Source: an uncultured Pelagibacteraceae bacterium (lineage in GTDB: Bacteria > Pseudomonadota > Alphaproteobacteria > Pelagibacterales > Pelagibacteraceae). From it: a stretch of 64,000 nucleotides of DNA. The translations under genes were made by a program, and so were the position numbers. The stretch covers positions 1 to 64,000 of the forward strand of contig CACFKZ010000005.1 in the NCBI GenBank assembly GCA_902566945.1. Reading direction: 5' to 3'. Below are positions 12,003-22,143 of the stretch, in pieces (positions within the stretch are counted from its first letter, which is position 1; each line of letters starts with the position of its first letter). The notes beneath the pieces are model-generated. The model had not been told where the DNA came from. It worked only from the letters and a program-made list of their open reading frames with translations, and searched no databases.

Positions 12003-12372
12003 TAACTTTATTCTTCTTTATTATTCTTTCAATCTTTTCAGCATATTCGAATGAGTTATCTTCTACAAATGTGAGTTTAGGAAGAAACTTTAAATCTAGC
12101 CTTTTAGACAGAGCTCTTCTAACAAGATGAGAGTATTCAGTCAAGATTTTTACAGTTTCCTTTGTGTCTATGCCTCCTAAAGGAATAACGTAAACTCTAG
12201 CTGTTTTGAGGTCTGGAGTCATTCTTACTTCTGTGACAGTAATTAATTTAGAATTTATCGAAGGTATTTTAGCTTCATTTCTTATGAATAGCTCACCTAA
12301 ATTTTGTTTTACCAATTCTCCTACTCTTAACTGTCTTTGACTAAATGCCTTATGAAAATTTTGCTCACTCAT
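11974..12372 (-). CDS. rbfA: Ribosome-binding factor A
   Basis: RbfA assists late maturation of the 30S subunit and processing of the 16S rRNA 5' end. The 132-residue protein has the KH-like fold signatures RQLRVGELVKQNLGEL near the N-terminus, VTVTEVRMTPDLKTARVYV-type core strands, and LRRALSKRLDLKFLPKLTF-type sequence (here VRRALSKRLDLKFLP). It starts one base from the infB stop. The last residues (about NDKEKKRYN) lie within rpsO and may be a tail created by overlap. Confidence 0.94.
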   Translation of the reverse strand: MSEQNFHKAFSQRQLRVGELVKQNLGELFIRNEAKIPSINSKLITVTEVRMTPDLKTARVYVIPLGGIDTKETVKILTEYSHLVRRALSKRLDLKFLPKLTFVEDNSFEYAEKIERIIKKNKVNDKEKKRYN

Positions 12373-14558
12373 TAAATGGTCCTTTGTATCTCTTCTGATA
12401 AAAACGACTCAATTACATCTTTTTCTTTAAAGTCAATGAAGTCCTTAATACTGATACCACATTCTAGTCCAGCACCAACTTCTTTTACCTGATTTTTTTC
12501 TCTAAAAATTGATAAAATCTCTCCACTATAAACAACCACACCATCCCTAATTATTCTAGCTCGCGATTTACTTTTAATTTCTCCACTTAATACCTTTGAT
12601 CCAGCAATTTTTCCAGCATTTGAAACTTTAAATATTTTTTGAATTTCAGCGCTACCAAGTAAAGTTTCTTTTACATCAGGTTCTAAAAGACCTGAAAGGG
12701 ATTTTTCTATATAGTCTAGAGCTTCATAAATAATATTAAAATATTTAATTTCTATTTTTTGGTCTTCAGCTAATTTTTTTGCTTCTCTGTTCGGTTTGAC
12801 ATTAAATCCGATTAACAATGCATTTGATGCTTTCGCTAATGACACATCTGTTTCGTTAATCATCCCAATATCAGATAAAATTATTTTTGCCTCAACTTCT
12901 CCATGTTCCATTTTATTAATAGCCATTTTTAACGCCTCACTTGATCCTTGAACATCTGATTTTAAGACTATATTCAATTCGTCTTTTTTTTTGTCGCTTT
13001 CAAATAATGTTGTTTTATCTTTTGCTAATAATTTAGTTTTCGCAGTGTTGGTTCGTTTAAACTCTGCCATTTCTTTTGCTTCATCCTCATTTTTTGTTAC
13101 TACAAAATCTGCACCTGCGTATGCCGAATTGTTCATTCCCAAAATTTCTACTGGCATTGATGGTAAAGCTTCATTTACCATTTTTCCTTCATGACTAATC
13201 ATTGCTCTTATTTTTCCCCATGTGTCACCGCAAATAAAATAATCTCCCTTCTTAAGAATGCCATTGTTAATCAAAATTGTTGAAACCGGGCCTTTTCCTT
13301 TGTCGATCTTTGACTCTATGACAACACCTTTAGCACTATCACTATATGAAGCTTGTAGGTCTAGCATTTCGGATTGCAGAAGAATGCTTTCTTTTAGTTT
13401 ATCTAAGTTCATTTTTTTTAAAGCTGAGACTTCTACAAATAAAGTGTCACCACTTAAGTCTTCTGATATCAATTCGAATTGCATCATTTCATTCTTGATC
13501 TTGCTTATTTTTTTTTCGGGCAAGTCGCACTTATTAATTGCAACTATAATCGGTACTTTCGCTGCTTTTGCGTGTTTAATAGCTTCGATTGTTTGAGGTT
13601 TTATTCCATCATCTGCTGCTACAACTAGAACTACTATGTCTGTTATTTTGGATCCTCTTGCTCTCATTTCAGTGAATGCAGCATGACCTGGGGTATCTAT
13701 AAATGTAATGAGTTTGTCATTCTTATCTTTTACTTGGTATGCGCCGATATGTTGGGTAATTCCTCCATGCTCCCCGGAAACAACATTTGTGTCTCTTAAA
13801 GCGTCAAGCAAAGATGTTTTTCCATGGTCAACATGGCCCATAATAGTCACAATTGGAGGCCTTGGTTTGACCTCTCCTGCTAATTTTTTTTGTGTTTTGT
13901 TTTTTTGAATTGAAGGCTTTTCCTCTACAATTGGTTTATGTCCAAATTCTTTAACTATATACTCAGCTGTATCTTTGTCTATGTTGTGATTAATTGTTGC
14001 AACCACCTTCATATTAAATAAAAATTTAATTATTTCGCTAGATTTTTCTGCCATACGATTGGACAACTCTTGAATAGTAATTTGCTCAGGTATTTTTACA
14101 TCTCTTATAACTTTTTTGAATTCCTTCTTTTCATCTCCATCAGGCTTACTTTTTTTCTCTTTAAGCCTAGCTCTTTTAACTGAAGCTAAACTTCTTTGTT
14201 TAATTTCGATTTCTTCTACATTAAGTGCTCTGGAAACTGTTAACTTGAAATCTCTCTTATCAACTGGTCCTTTTAGTTTAAGTTTGCTTTTACCAGCTGG
14301 TTTGTTGTCCTTTTTAATAAAATCTTTAGTAGCTTGTTGTTCAACAAATTTTCGTGCAAAATTTTTTTTGTTATTTGAAGTTTTATTTAAGCTTAAATCA
14401 TTAAAATTATTAGGTCGATTAATTGATTTATTAAGCCTAAAACTCTTTTTTTTTTCTACTGAATAAGATTTTTTATTTCCAGAGGATATAGCCGAAGTAT
14501 CAATCTTTTTTTTTAAATTTGTAGATATAGTAAGAGTCTTTTTCTTATCTTTTTCCAT
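12372..14558 (-). CDS. infB: Translation initiation factor IF-2
   Basis: IF-2 is the GTPase that brings initiator tRNA to the 30S subunit and promotes subunit joining. The 728-residue protein has a lysine-rich, poorly conserved N-terminus (about residues 1-150), then the G domain with GHVDHGKTSLLD (G1), DTPGHAAFTEMRARG (G3) and AINKCDLP (G4). Domains II, III and the C-terminal fMet-tRNA-binding C2 domain follow. The next gene, rbfA, abuts it and nusA precedes it by 4 bases, so nusA-infB-rbfA-rpsO-pnp appears to be one operon. The ylxR gene usually found between nusA and infB is absent. Confidence 0.97.
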   Translation of the reverse strand: MEKDKKKTLTISTNLKKKIDTSAISSGNKKSYSVEKKKSFRLNKSINRPNNFNDLSLNKTSNNKKNFARKFVEQQATKDFIKKDNKPAGKSKLKLKGPVDKRDFKLTVSRALNVEEIEIKQRSLASVKRARLKEKKSKPDGDEKKEFKKVIRDVKIPEQITIQELSNRMAEKSSEIIKFLFNMKVVATINHNIDKDTAEYIVKEFGHKPIVEEKPSIQKNKTQKKLAGEVKPRPPIVTIMGHVDHGKTSLLDALRDTNVVSGEHGGITQHIGAYQVKDKNDKLITFIDTPGHAAFTEMRARGSKITDIVVLVVAADDGIKPQTIEAIKHAKAAKVPIIVAINKCDLPEKKISKIKNEMMQFELISEDLSGDTLFVEVSALKKMNLDKLKESILLQSEMLDLQASYSDSAKGVVIESKIDKGKGPVSTILINNGILKKGDYFICGDTWGKIRAMISHEGKMVNEALPSMPVEILGMNNSAYAGADFVVTKNEDEAKEMAEFKRTNTAKTKLLAKDKTTLFESDKKKDELNIVLKSDVQGSSEALKMAINKMEHGEVEAKIILSDIGMINETDVSLAKASNALLIGFNVKPNREAKKLAEDQKIEIKYFNIIYEALDYIEKSLSGLLEPDVKETLLGSAEIQKIFKVSNAGKIAGSKVLSGEIKSKSRARIIRDGVVVYSGEILSIFREKNQVKEVGAGLECGISIKDFIDFKEKDVIESFLSEEIQRTI

Positions 14559-14562
14559 AACA

Positions 14563-16113
14563 TTATTTGTAAGCTATTTCTCGTGCGGCCATTATCAAGT
14601 CATCAGCCTCTTTTCTGGAAAGAGAAAATTCCTCTAGATAACCCTCAATTCTTATTTTTTTTCCTTTTATTTCATCAAATCCTCCAATTAATTCATCAGA
14701 GGAGAGATCTGCAAAATCTGCTAATTTTTTAATATTTTTTTGACCTAAAATAACTAACATTCCTTGAGTCATACCTTTTAGGCTTATCAAACTTTCTTCT
14801 ACTCCTAATTCTTTAAGTTTAACTGCAACTGCTTCTTTTTCTTTAATTATAGTCTCCTTAGATCTTGTAATAAGTTCTTTAGCAGTATCTTCGTCTATCG
14901 CATCTATTTTTGAAATATCTTCTAGATTAGACTGAGCTATTTCATCGATTGAAGTAAAACCCTCGGACACAAGTAATTGACCTAAAGTCTCATCTACCTC
15001 CAAATTTTTGATCAAAGTATCTGTTCTCTCTTTAAATTCAGTTTGTCTTCTTTCTGAGTCTTCTTTATCCGTTAATATATCAATTTCGTAATTTGTTAAC
15101 TTTGAAGCTAGCCTAACATTCTGTCCTCGTCTACCAATCGCCTTACTCAAATTTTCTTCAGTCAAAATTATATCTATTCTTTTATTTTCTTGATCGATTA
15201 AAACTCTTTGTATTTCCGCTGGGGACAACGACTCTGAAATTAAAGTTGGTAAATCCTCGGTCCATTTAATAATATCGATTTTTTCACCGTGAAGTTCATT
15301 GACAATAGTTTGAACTCTACTACCCCTCATTCCAACACAAGCTCCCACTGGATCAATAGAAGAATCTTGTGAGTAAACACAAATTTTAGCCCTGCTTCCA
15401 GGGTCTCTTGCTACAGATTTTATTTCTATAGTTCCTTCATATATTTCTGGGACTTCTTGAAAAAATAATTTTGCTAAAAATTGAGGATGGGCTCTTGATA
15501 AAAATATTTGATGTCCTTTATACTCTTTTTTTACTTCATAACAATAAGCTTTTACTCGATCACCTGTCTTTAAAATTTCTCTTGGAATTAATTCGTCTTT
15601 CTTGATAACTCCTTCGGCTTTTCCTAAATCAACTATTACATTTCCATATTCTAATCTTTTTATAATTCCACTTAAAATTTGACCTTGCTTATCAATGAAA
15701 TCTTCATATTGTCTATTTTTTTCAGCTTCTCTTACTCTGCTGCTTATAACTTGTTTGGCGCTCTGGGCTGCTATACGTCCGAAATCTATTTGTGGTAATT
15801 CCTCATAGATTTTTTCACCGACTTTTAAGTCCTTATATTGTTTGTTAATTTTTTTAGCATCTTCTATTGTTATTTCTCGAGCTGAGTCTTCAACAGTTTC
15901 AACTACATTGAGAACCTTTTGAATCTTTATTTCACCACTTTCTCTATTAATGAGAACCTCAATATTATTATCGTTTCCAAACTTAGTCAGAGCAGCTTTC
16001 TGTATAGCACTTTCCATTGAACCAATTACGAGTTCTTTGTCTATTGATTTCTCATTAGCTACCGCTTCGACGATTCTTAAAAGTTCAAGTTTGTCTAATC
16101 CTCTATTTAACAT
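14563..16113 (-). CDS. nusA: Transcription termination/antitermination protein NusA
   Basis: NusA binds RNA polymerase and nascent RNA and modulates pausing, termination and antitermination. The 516-residue protein contains an N-terminal RNAP-binding domain, S1 (GIIKRLEYGNVIVDLG), KH1/KH2 (DPVGACVGMRGSRVQTI and KAIGRRGQNVRLASKL), and C-terminal acidic repeats. I choose the ATG at 16113 because AGGAG lies at 16121-16125 with good spacing; an upstream ATG would extend the protein through a terminator hairpin. A U-tract hairpin immediately precedes the ribosome-binding site. rimP, normally upstream, is missing. Confidence 0.96.
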   Translation of the reverse strand: MLNRGLDKLELLRIVEAVANEKSIDKELVIGSMESAIQKAALTKFGNDNNIEVLINRESGEIKIQKVLNVVETVEDSAREITIEDAKKINKQYKDLKVGEKIYEELPQIDFGRIAAQSAKQVISSRVREAEKNRQYEDFIDKQGQILSGIIKRLEYGNVIVDLGKAEGVIKKDELIPREILKTGDRVKAYCYEVKKEYKGHQIFLSRAHPQFLAKLFFQEVPEIYEGTIEIKSVARDPGSRAKICVYSQDSSIDPVGACVGMRGSRVQTIVNELHGEKIDIIKWTEDLPTLISESLSPAEIQRVLIDQENKRIDIILTEENLSKAIGRRGQNVRLASKLTNYEIDILTDKEDSERRQTEFKERTDTLIKNLEVDETLGQLLVSEGFTSIDEIAQSNLEDISKIDAIDEDTAKELITRSKETIIKEKEAVAVKLKELGVEESLISLKGMTQGMLVILGQKNIKKLADFADLSSDELIGGFDEIKGKKIRIEGYLEEFSLSRKEADDLIMAAREIAYK

Positions 16114-16120
16114 TTTAATG

Positions 16121-16125
16121 CTCCT
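16121..16125 (-). promoter_or_regulatory. Ribosome-binding site of nusA abutting a terminator U-tract
   Basis: On the minus strand AGGAG is followed by 7 bases and then the ATG at 16113. This decides the start of nusA against an upstream in-frame ATG at 16161. The site begins directly after a nine-U tract. Confidence 0.8.
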
Positions 16126-16152
16126 AAAAAAAAATGGGCTACTGCCCATTTT
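16126..16152 (-). terminator. Intrinsic terminator in the nusA leader
   Basis: Read on the minus strand, AAAATGGGC and GCCCATTTT form a perfect 9-bp stem with an AGTA loop, followed by an uninterrupted run of T's (16134 down to 16126). This is a canonical Rho-independent terminator. It lies 53 bases after the metK stop and directly before the nusA ribosome-binding site. It may end metK transcripts, act as an attenuator controlling nusA, or both. Confidence 0.85.
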
Positions 16153-16204
16153 GAATTTCAATAATATAATTGTTTTTTAAAAGAAATTTAAGGGTTTTTC
16201 AAGA

Positions 16205-17368
16205 TTACAGTTTAAATAAATCTACTTTATCTGTTTTTTCCCAAGAAAACTCACCTTTATTGTTAGGTTTCCTGCCAAAATGTCCGTATGCTGAAGTAAC
16301 CTCGTAAATCGGGTTATTTAAACTCAACATTTCTCTTATTCCTCTAGGAGATAAATTAAAATTTTCGTTAATGATTTTTTTAACTTTTTCAATTTTATCC
16401 TCGTCTCCACTCGCTAGTTTTATAAATATGGATAATGGCTTTGACACTCCAATAGCGTATGCCAGCTGTATTAAGCATTTGTCTGAAACACCTGCTGAAA
16501 CAATATTTTTAGCAAGATATCTCGAAGCATAAGCTGCTGACCTGTCTACTTTCGTTGGATCTTTGCCTGAGAACGCTCCGCCTCCGTGAGGAGCTGCTCC
16601 ACCGTAAGTATCTACTATTATTTTCCTTCCAGTTAATCCTGTATCACCATCTGGTCCCCCAATTATAAACTGGCCAGTAGGATTTATATATATTTCACTA
16701 GGACTCAAGTCTTCTAGTAAATTTTGAGGAATAGATTTTTTTATGTAAGGAATAATAATCTCTCTTACTTTTTCCTGATTCAAATCCTTTGAATGTTGAG
16801 TTGATATTACAACTGAGGTAACTTTAACAGGCTTGTTTTTTTCATAAAGCATTGTCACTTGACTTTTAGAGTCAGGTTCTATTCCTTTAAGAGTCCCTTT
16901 TTTTCTATCTTCAGCCATTAGTCTCAAAATCCTATGAGAATAATGAATAGGTGCAGGCATTAAATCTTCAGTTTCCTTACAAGCGTAGCCAAACATAATT
17001 CCTTGGTCTCCAGCTCCCTCATCTTTGTTATCTTTAGAGTCAACGCCCATCGCAATATCTGAAGACTGCTCATGAAGAAAAGTTTCAATATTTGCTGTTT
17101 TCCAACTAAAACCTTTTTGGTCATAACCTATGTCTTTAATACAGTCCCTAATATTATGAATTAATTCATCTTTCTCAATTTTTGGACCTCTTGTTTCTCC
17201 TGCTAAGACTACTTTGTTAGTCGTAGTTAAAGTTTCACAAGCTACACGTGATACAGGATCTTTTGATAAATAAGAGTCCACTACCATGTCAGAAATTCTG
17301 TCACAAACTTTGTCGGGATGTCCCTCTGAAACAGATTCGCTTGTAAATAGATAGTTATTATTCGACAT
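16205..17368 (-). CDS. metK: S-adenosylmethionine synthetase
   Basis: MetK makes S-adenosylmethionine from methionine and ATP. The 387-residue protein shows [12 protein letters not shown] at the N-terminus, [13 protein letters not shown] (about residue 115), [17 protein letters not shown], and the phosphate-binding [19 protein letters not shown]. It overlaps lnt by 11 bases, as in the conserved lnt-metK order. No SAM riboswitch can lie before it because the upstream DNA is lnt coding sequence. A terminator follows 53 bases downstream. Confidence 0.97.
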   Translation of the reverse strand: MSNNNYLFTSESVSEGHPDKVCDRISDMVVDSYLSKDPVSRVACETLTTTNKVVLAGETRGPKIEKDELIHNIRDCIKDIGYDQKGFSWKTANIETFLHEQSSDIAMGVDSKDNKDEGAGDQGIMFGYACKETEDLMPAPIHYSHRILRLMAEDRKKGTLKGIEPDSKSQVTMLYEKNKPVKVTSVVISTQHSKDLNQEKVREIIIPYIKKSIPQNLLEDLSPSEIYINPTGQFIIGGPDGDTGLTGRKIIVDTYGGAAPHGGGAFSGKDPTKVDRSAAYASRYLAKNIVSAGVSDKCLIQLAYAIGVSKPLSIFIKLASGDEDKIEKVKKIINENFNLSPRGIREMLSLNNPIYEVTSAYGHFGRKPNNKGEFSWEKTDKVDLFKL

Positions 17369-18920
17369 TGTTTTTTTTGTAAAAATTAAAGATAAAAATA
17401 TATGTAATTAAAAGCACAAAAAATATCAAATCATTTTTATTCTTATTTTTATTTGATATTAAAGGCACTTCAAACTCAATGTTTCCTGCTTCATTTGGAT
17501 AAAGTTTTTTTAATACAAGACCTTTGTTGTTAATTATAGCACTTATGCCTTTATTAGCGGACCTTATAAAAAAAGCATTTTGTTCGATTGCCCTAAAAAT
17601 TCCTTTTGCAAAGTGTTGATAAGGTCCAATAGAGTTCCCAAACCAACCATCTTCAGAAATGTTTACTACTAAGTTAGTGTCTTGATCGGACGATTGTATT
17701 AGTTCTGGAAAAATAATTTCATAACAAATTAAAGGTAGGATATTTGCATTTAATATCTTTAAACTTCCATTATCATTACCGCTTAGAAAAGATCCATGAC
17801 CTTCAGTAATTTTTTTTAATCCAAATTTATTTAAAATATTTTCTAGCGGAAGAAACTCCCCAAAAGGTACAAGTTTCTGCTTATTATATTCTTGAATAAT
17901 TTCTAAACTATTATTAACAATAATCAAAGAATTGTAATACCCATTTTTATCTTCATTAAATCTATTGATACCAAATAAAATAAAATGATTTTTCTTGAAA
18001 TTTTTGGAAAATTCTTTTTTAAATTTTAGTAGTTGATTGTAATTTAAACCACTAAAAACCCCTTCAGGCCATATAAAGAGAGTATTTTCTACATTGTTTG
18101 GTTCACTATATCTAAATAATTTTTTAAGTCTTGTCTCTATTTCTTCAACAGTAAGACCGTATTTTAATTTAAAATTAGGAGATACTACTTTCACGTTAAT
18201 CTTTTGATCAGTTAAACTTAAATTTTCTTTGTTCAAATTAATAGAGTGGTTTCCATAAATATAGAAAAAGAAAAGAATTAATAAAACAAATATTAGTGAT
18301 AAAATTTTATGAGTTAATTTAGCATTAAAGAATAAAAAAGCAGGAATTAAAAAAATGGTAATTGACAAAATATTAAATGCAAAAAGACCTATTTTATTTA
18401 AAATTTGTATAATTTCACTCGCCCACGAAAAACTATAAGCCCACAAATTCCATGGAAACCCACTTAAAATTTTTGATCTTAAAAAGTCAGAAAATGCTAG
18501 ACCTGACGAGAGAAGCAACAAAGAAGAAAAATTATATTTTAGAAAGGGGCCTAATATTAGGGTTACAATTGAAAAGAATAAACTTAAAAACAAGGGTATT
18601 AATATTAATCCGAAAGGTATCAAAATTTTAAAATTTTCTTCAAATGTAAGCGAATATGTTATCCAGTGGATACCGCTTAGGTAAAATCCGAAACCAAAAG
18701 CAGAGCCAAAAATAAACAAATTTATCTTATAAGGTTTTTTTCTGTAAATATTTTGAGATTTTTTTTTTATAAAAACAATAAAATAAAAAAAAACTGGAAG
18801 AATTATAAAATTAATTATTGTAAAGTTAAATGGCTGAAAAGAAAAAACTGTTAAGGAACCAATAAAAAAAGGTAAAAGATATAAAACTAAGAATTTATTA
18901 TTTTGGTATCTTTCAATCAT
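17358..18920 (-). CDS. lnt: Apolipoprotein N-acyltransferase
   Basis: Lnt adds the third acyl chain to the N-terminal cysteine of outer-membrane lipoproteins, which LolA-type transport then carries outward. The 520-residue protein has six or so N-terminal membrane helices followed by a periplasmic nitrilase-like domain. The catalytic triad fits Glu in WPEGVFSG, Lys in KQKLVPFGE and Cys in [11 protein letters not shown] last helix lies near residue 500. It starts right after ybeY and overlaps metK. The corC/ybeX gene often found between ybeY and lnt is absent. Confidence 0.95.
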   Translation of the reverse strand: MIERYQNNKFLVLYLLPFFIGSLTVFSFQPFNFTIINFIILPVFFYFIVFIKKKSQNIYRKKPYKINLFIFGSAFGFGFYLSGIHWITYSLTFEENFKILIPFGLILIPLFLSLFFSIVTLILGPFLKYNFSSLLLLSSGLAFSDFLRSKILSGFPWNLWAYSFSWASEIIQILNKIGLFAFNILSITIFLIPAFLFFNAKLTHKILSLIFVLLILFFFYIYGNHSINLNKENLSLTDQKINVKVVSPNFKLKYGLTVEEIETRLKKLFRYSEPNNVENTLFIWPEGVFSGLNYNQLLKFKKEFSKNFKKNHFILFGINRFNEDKNGYYNSLIIVNNSLEIIQEYNKQKLVPFGEFLPLENILNKFGLKKITEGHGSFLSGNDNGSLKILNANILPLICYEIIFPELIQSSDQDTNLVVNISEDGWFGNSIGPYQHFAKGIFRAIEQNAFFIRSANKGISAIINNKGLVLKKLYPNEAGNIEFEVPLISNKNKNKNDLIFFVLLITYIFIFNFYKKNNVE

Positions 18921-19382
18921 TTAATTTAAATACGAAAGAAATTGTTTTTCCACTTTAGTCATTTTTTTAAAGTCTTTATCTTTTTTATGATCATGTCCAA
19001 AAAGATGAACTAAACCATGAATCCATAATTTATTGAATTCTAAATTAAAATTTGTATTTTTTTTTATTTTAATCTTTTCTAAATTTATAATTATATCACC
19101 TAAGTAAATTTCTTTTTCTTTTTTTAACTTATTACGAAGATCTTTTTTAGAATAAAATGGAAAAGATAGAACATCAGTACTTTTATTTTTTTTCCTAAAT
19201 CTTTTATTTAATTTTTTAATTTCTTTACTGTTGGAAAGTAATAGGGTGCAAAAAATTCTCTTTTTTTTATACTTTCTAAATTTTTTGTTAAAATTAATTA
19301 TCTTTTTTTCTATAAATTTTTCCGGATTTTCTAAATATCGTTTCCAATTTTTGTTATTTGAAATTGTATTAATCTTGATCAT
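18921..19382 (-). CDS. ybeY: Endoribonuclease YbeY
   Basis: YbeY is a metal-dependent single-strand RNase needed for 16S rRNA 3' end maturation and ribosome quality control. The 153-residue protein carries the zinc-binding motif in WIHGLVHLFGHDH near residue 125, and the typical STDVLSFPF. It overlaps the 3' end of phoH by 14 bases and is followed without gap by lnt. Gene order and motif make the call secure although the N-terminus is very lysine-rich. Confidence 0.95.
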   Translation of the reverse strand: MIKINTISNNKNWKRYLENPEKFIEKKIINFNKKFRKYKKKRIFCTLLLSNSKEIKKLNKRFRKKNKSTDVLSFPFYSKKDLRNKLKKEKEIYLGDIIINLEKIKIKKNTNFNLEFNKLWIHGLVHLFGHDHKKDKDFKKMTKVEKQFLSYLN

Positions 19383-20373
19383 CAGTGCTTCTCGTTTGAT
19401 AAGCCCTAATAATTTTTGAAACCAATGGATGTCTTACTACATCGTTGTAATCAAATTCGATAATTTTTATTTCATTTAAGTTTTTTAATAATTTTTTAGA
19501 TTTTATTAATCCAGATTGACTCTTATTTATAAGATCTATTTGCGATGGGTCACCATTTACTACTAATTTTGAATTTTCACCTATTCTTGTTAAAAACATT
19601 TTAATTTGGGTTTCAGTTGCATTTTGAGCCTCATCTAAAATTGCAAAACAATTTTTGAGTGTTCTCCCTCTCATGAACGCTAAGGGTGCTATTTCAATTT
19701 CTCCAGACTCAATTTTTTTATTTATTTTATCTGCTCCAAAAAGTTCATATAAGGCGTCATAAAGTGGTCTTAAATATGGATCGACCTTTTCCTTCATATC
19801 ACCAGGCAAAAAACCAAGTTTCTCTCCTGCTTCTACGGCTGGTCTTGATAAAATCACTCTTTCAATTTTTTTTTCCATCAAAAGAGTAACCGCTACCGAT
19901 ACCGCTAAAAAACTTTTTCCAGTTCCAGCTGGCCCAAGAGATATTACTATTTCATTTTCTTTAAGAGCTTTTATATATTCAGATTGTTTTTCAGATCGAG
20001 CTATTACAGATTTTCTTGGAGTTTTTATTAATTGTTTAAAAGATTTTACATTTGACTCTTCTATATCTATCTTTTTTTTCACAGACGAAACTATATCCTC
20101 TTTTTCGATAATATTCGTTAAGAAATATTTGTTTATTAAAAATTTTATTGCTTTACAGAATAAATCGGTGTTCTCTTTCTTTCCTTTGCAGGTAATTGAG
20201 TTTCCTCTAAAAAAAATATTTGTATCTGTAAGTTTGGAAAGATCTTTTAAATTTTGATCAAATTGCCCCACTATCGACATCAACATTTCATTGCCAATTA
20301 TTTGTAAATTTACAGTTTCATTATCGATTTTTTTTATAATTAAATTTTGATCTAGTTTGCTAATTTCTGACAT
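19369..20373 (-). CDS. phoH: PhoH-like ATPase (YbeZ)
   Basis: PhoH/YbeZ is an ATPase related to superfamily 1 helicases that partners with YbeY in RNA metabolism. The 334-residue protein has Walker A SLGPAGTGKSFLA (about residue 145), Walker B FAILDEAQNATETQIKM, and a short N-terminal KH-like domain. It lies between miaB (3-base gap) and ybeY (overlap), the conserved miaB-phoH-ybeY order. Confidence 0.95.
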   Translation of the reverse strand: MSEISKLDQNLIIKKIDNETVNLQIIGNEMLMSIVGQFDQNLKDLSKLTDTNIFFRGNSITCKGKKENTDLFCKAIKFLINKYFLTNIIEKEDIVSSVKKKIDIEESNVKSFKQLIKTPRKSVIARSEKQSEYIKALKENEIVISLGPAGTGKSFLAVSVAVTLLMEKKIERVILSRPAVEAGEKLGFLPGDMKEKVDPYLRPLYDALYELFGADKINKKIESGEIEIAPLAFMRGRTLKNCFAILDEAQNATETQIKMFLTRIGENSKLVVNGDPSQIDLINKSQSGLIKSKKLLKNLNEIKIIEFDYNDVVRHPLVSKIIRAYQTRSTDDQD

Positions 20374-20376
20374 AGT

Positions 20377-21714
20377 CTAAGCAGCAAATTCCTGCGTCTC
20401 ATCTTGCTCAATGATTTCACCAAATAGTGTATTTTGATTACCACTAATAATTTTTATTTTTCTTATCTTTCCCTCTAAATTGTGTTTAGCTCTCACAATT
20501 ATAGGATTTGAAAACTCATCTCTTCCAAAATATTCATCTTTTTTATTTTTCATCTTATTTTCAAAAAGGACTGTGGTATTTTTGTTAATTAAGCTTTTCT
20601 TATATTTAAGCTTAATGTCCTCAGCAATTCTTTGAAATTGCATCAATCTGTACTTTGCAACACTTGCTTCGATTTTTTTAAATTTTGCTGCTGGTGTACC
20701 AGGTCTTGCGCTAAATACAAATGAATAAGAATTGATAAATTCAACCTCTCTAAGTAATTTTAAAGTAAGATCAAAATCATAATCTGTTTCTCCAGGGTAA
20801 CCAATTATAAAATCACTTGAAAATTTAATTAATGGATTAGCTTTTTTTAATTTATTTATTAATTCAAGATAATCTTCTACTGTATGTTTTCGATTCATAC
20901 TTTTTAGTATTTTGTTAGAACCTGATTGAACTGGTAAATGAATTAATGGCATAAGTTTATGGCAAGAACTATGAGCTTTAATCAAATCATCAGTAAAATC
21001 TATTGGGTGTGATGTTGTATATCTTATTCTTTTTATGCCACTTAATTTTGAAATATTGATTATTAAATCTGAAAGTTTTTCTCCATTATGATTATACGCA
21101 TTGACGTTCTGACCAAGTAAAGTAATTTCTTTAGCTCTATTACTTTCTAAATCTTTGGCTTCATTGAGCAGTTCAGACGTTGATCTAGAGAATTCAGAGC
21201 CTCTAGTATATGGCACAACACAAAATTTACAAAATTTATCACAACCTTCTTGTATTGTTAAAAAAGATGAAACTTTACTACTTGAATTTTTTATTAAATT
21301 TAAAGTATCGAACTTTTCTACAACTTCAAAGTCTGTATAATTTATTTTTTTAGACTTTTTTTCTATTCTTAAAATACTTTCATTGAATTGATGATAAGAT
21401 TGAGGGCCTAATATTACATCGATATACTTTTCCTCTTTTAGTAATATTTCCCCTTCAGCTTGAGCAACACATCCGACTATAACTACAATCGGTTTTTTTT
21501 TATTTCTAAAAACTTTTTTTATTCTACCAACATCATGATAAACTTTTTCAGTTGCTTTTTCTCTGATGTGACATGTATTAATAACATAACAGTCAGCTTC
21601 CTTATGATTATCAGTTTTTTTATAATCAATTTGTTTTGCTAGATCGTAAATACGATTGCTGTCGTATTCATTCATTTGACACCCAAAATTTTTTATGAAA
21701 ATTTTTTTATTCAA
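20377..21714 (-). CDS. miaB: tRNA-2-methylthio-N6-isopentenyladenosine synthase MiaB
   Basis: MiaB adds a methylthio group to i6A37 in tRNAs that read UNN codons, using two iron-sulfur clusters and SAM. The 445-residue protein shows the N-terminal cluster cysteines (NFGCQMNEYDS and VIVGCVAQ), the radical-SAM CDKFCKFCVVPYTRG (about residue 155), and a C-terminal TRAM domain. It starts one base after the fur stop. The three-domain layout and motif set separate it from RimO. Confidence 0.96.
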   Translation of the reverse strand: MNKKIFIKNFGCQMNEYDSNRIYDLAKQIDYKKTDNHKEADCYVINTCHIREKATEKVYHDVGRIKKVFRNKKKPIVVIVGCVAQAEGEILLKEEKYIDVILGPQSYHQFNESILRIEKKSKKINYTDFEVVEKFDTLNLIKNSSSKVSSFLTIQEGCDKFCKFCVVPYTRGSEFSRSTSELLNEAKDLESNRAKEITLLGQNVNAYNHNGEKLSDLIINISKLSGIKRIRYTTSHPIDFTDDLIKAHSSCHKLMPLIHLPVQSGSNKILKSMNRKHTVEDYLELINKLKKANPLIKFSSDFIIGYPGETDYDFDLTLKLLREVEFINSYSFVFSARPGTPAAKFKKIEASVAKYRLMQFQRIAEDIKLKYKKSLINKNTTVLFENKMKNKKDEYFGRDEFSNPIIVRAKHNLEGKIRKIKIISGNQNTLFGEIIEQDETQEFAA

Positions 21715-21715
21715 A

Positions 21716-22135
21716 TTATTTTTTTATTTTTGATCCATATAACTCAAGCTTATGATCTACGAGGTTATAACCTAGTTTCTTCGCAATTTTTTTTTGTAGC
21801 TCCTCAATATCTTTATCGACGAATTCTACAATTTCTCCACTATTAATATCTATAAGATGATTGTGATCATCGTTAATTTCATATCTAGCTTTACCTGCTT
21901 TAAAATCGTGTTTAATTAATATTCCAGACTCTTCAAAGAGTTTTACTGTCCTATAAACAGTTGCAATACTTATTTTATCATCTATCGCGGTTACCCTTTT
22001 ATGTAATTCATCTACATCCGGATGATCTTTTGATCCATAAACTGCTTTTGACTCTGATAAGATTTTTGCAATTACTTTTCTCTGATCGGTAAGTCTTACT
22101 CCTTTTTGTTTACATTTTTCTTCAATAACACTCAT
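21716..22135 (-). CDS. fur: Fur/Mur family metal-dependent regulator
   Basis: This is the second Fur-family regulator in the window, 139 residues long. It has the winged helix (VRLTDQRKVIAKIL, ISIATVYRTVKLFEESGIL) and metal-binding residues in RYEINDDHNHLIDINSGEIVEF. It has no CxxC zinc site, a trait of alphaproteobacterial Fur/Mur proteins, where it often responds to manganese (Mur). The position between tsaB and miaB matches the conserved alphaproteobacterial location of fur/mur. Whether it senses iron or manganese cannot be read from sequence. Confidence 0.88.
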   Translation of the reverse strand: MSVIEEKCKQKGVRLTDQRKVIAKILSESKAVYGSKDHPDVDELHKRVTAIDDKISIATVYRTVKLFEESGILIKHDFKAGKARYEINDDHNHLIDINSGEIVEFVDKDIEELQKKIAKKLGYNLVDHKLELYGSKIKK

Positions 22136-22143
22136 ATCTTAAT

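Noticed and set aside
17369-17420. SAM riboswitch before metK
   Set aside because: The upstream sequence is lnt coding DNA and shows no riboswitch-like stems.
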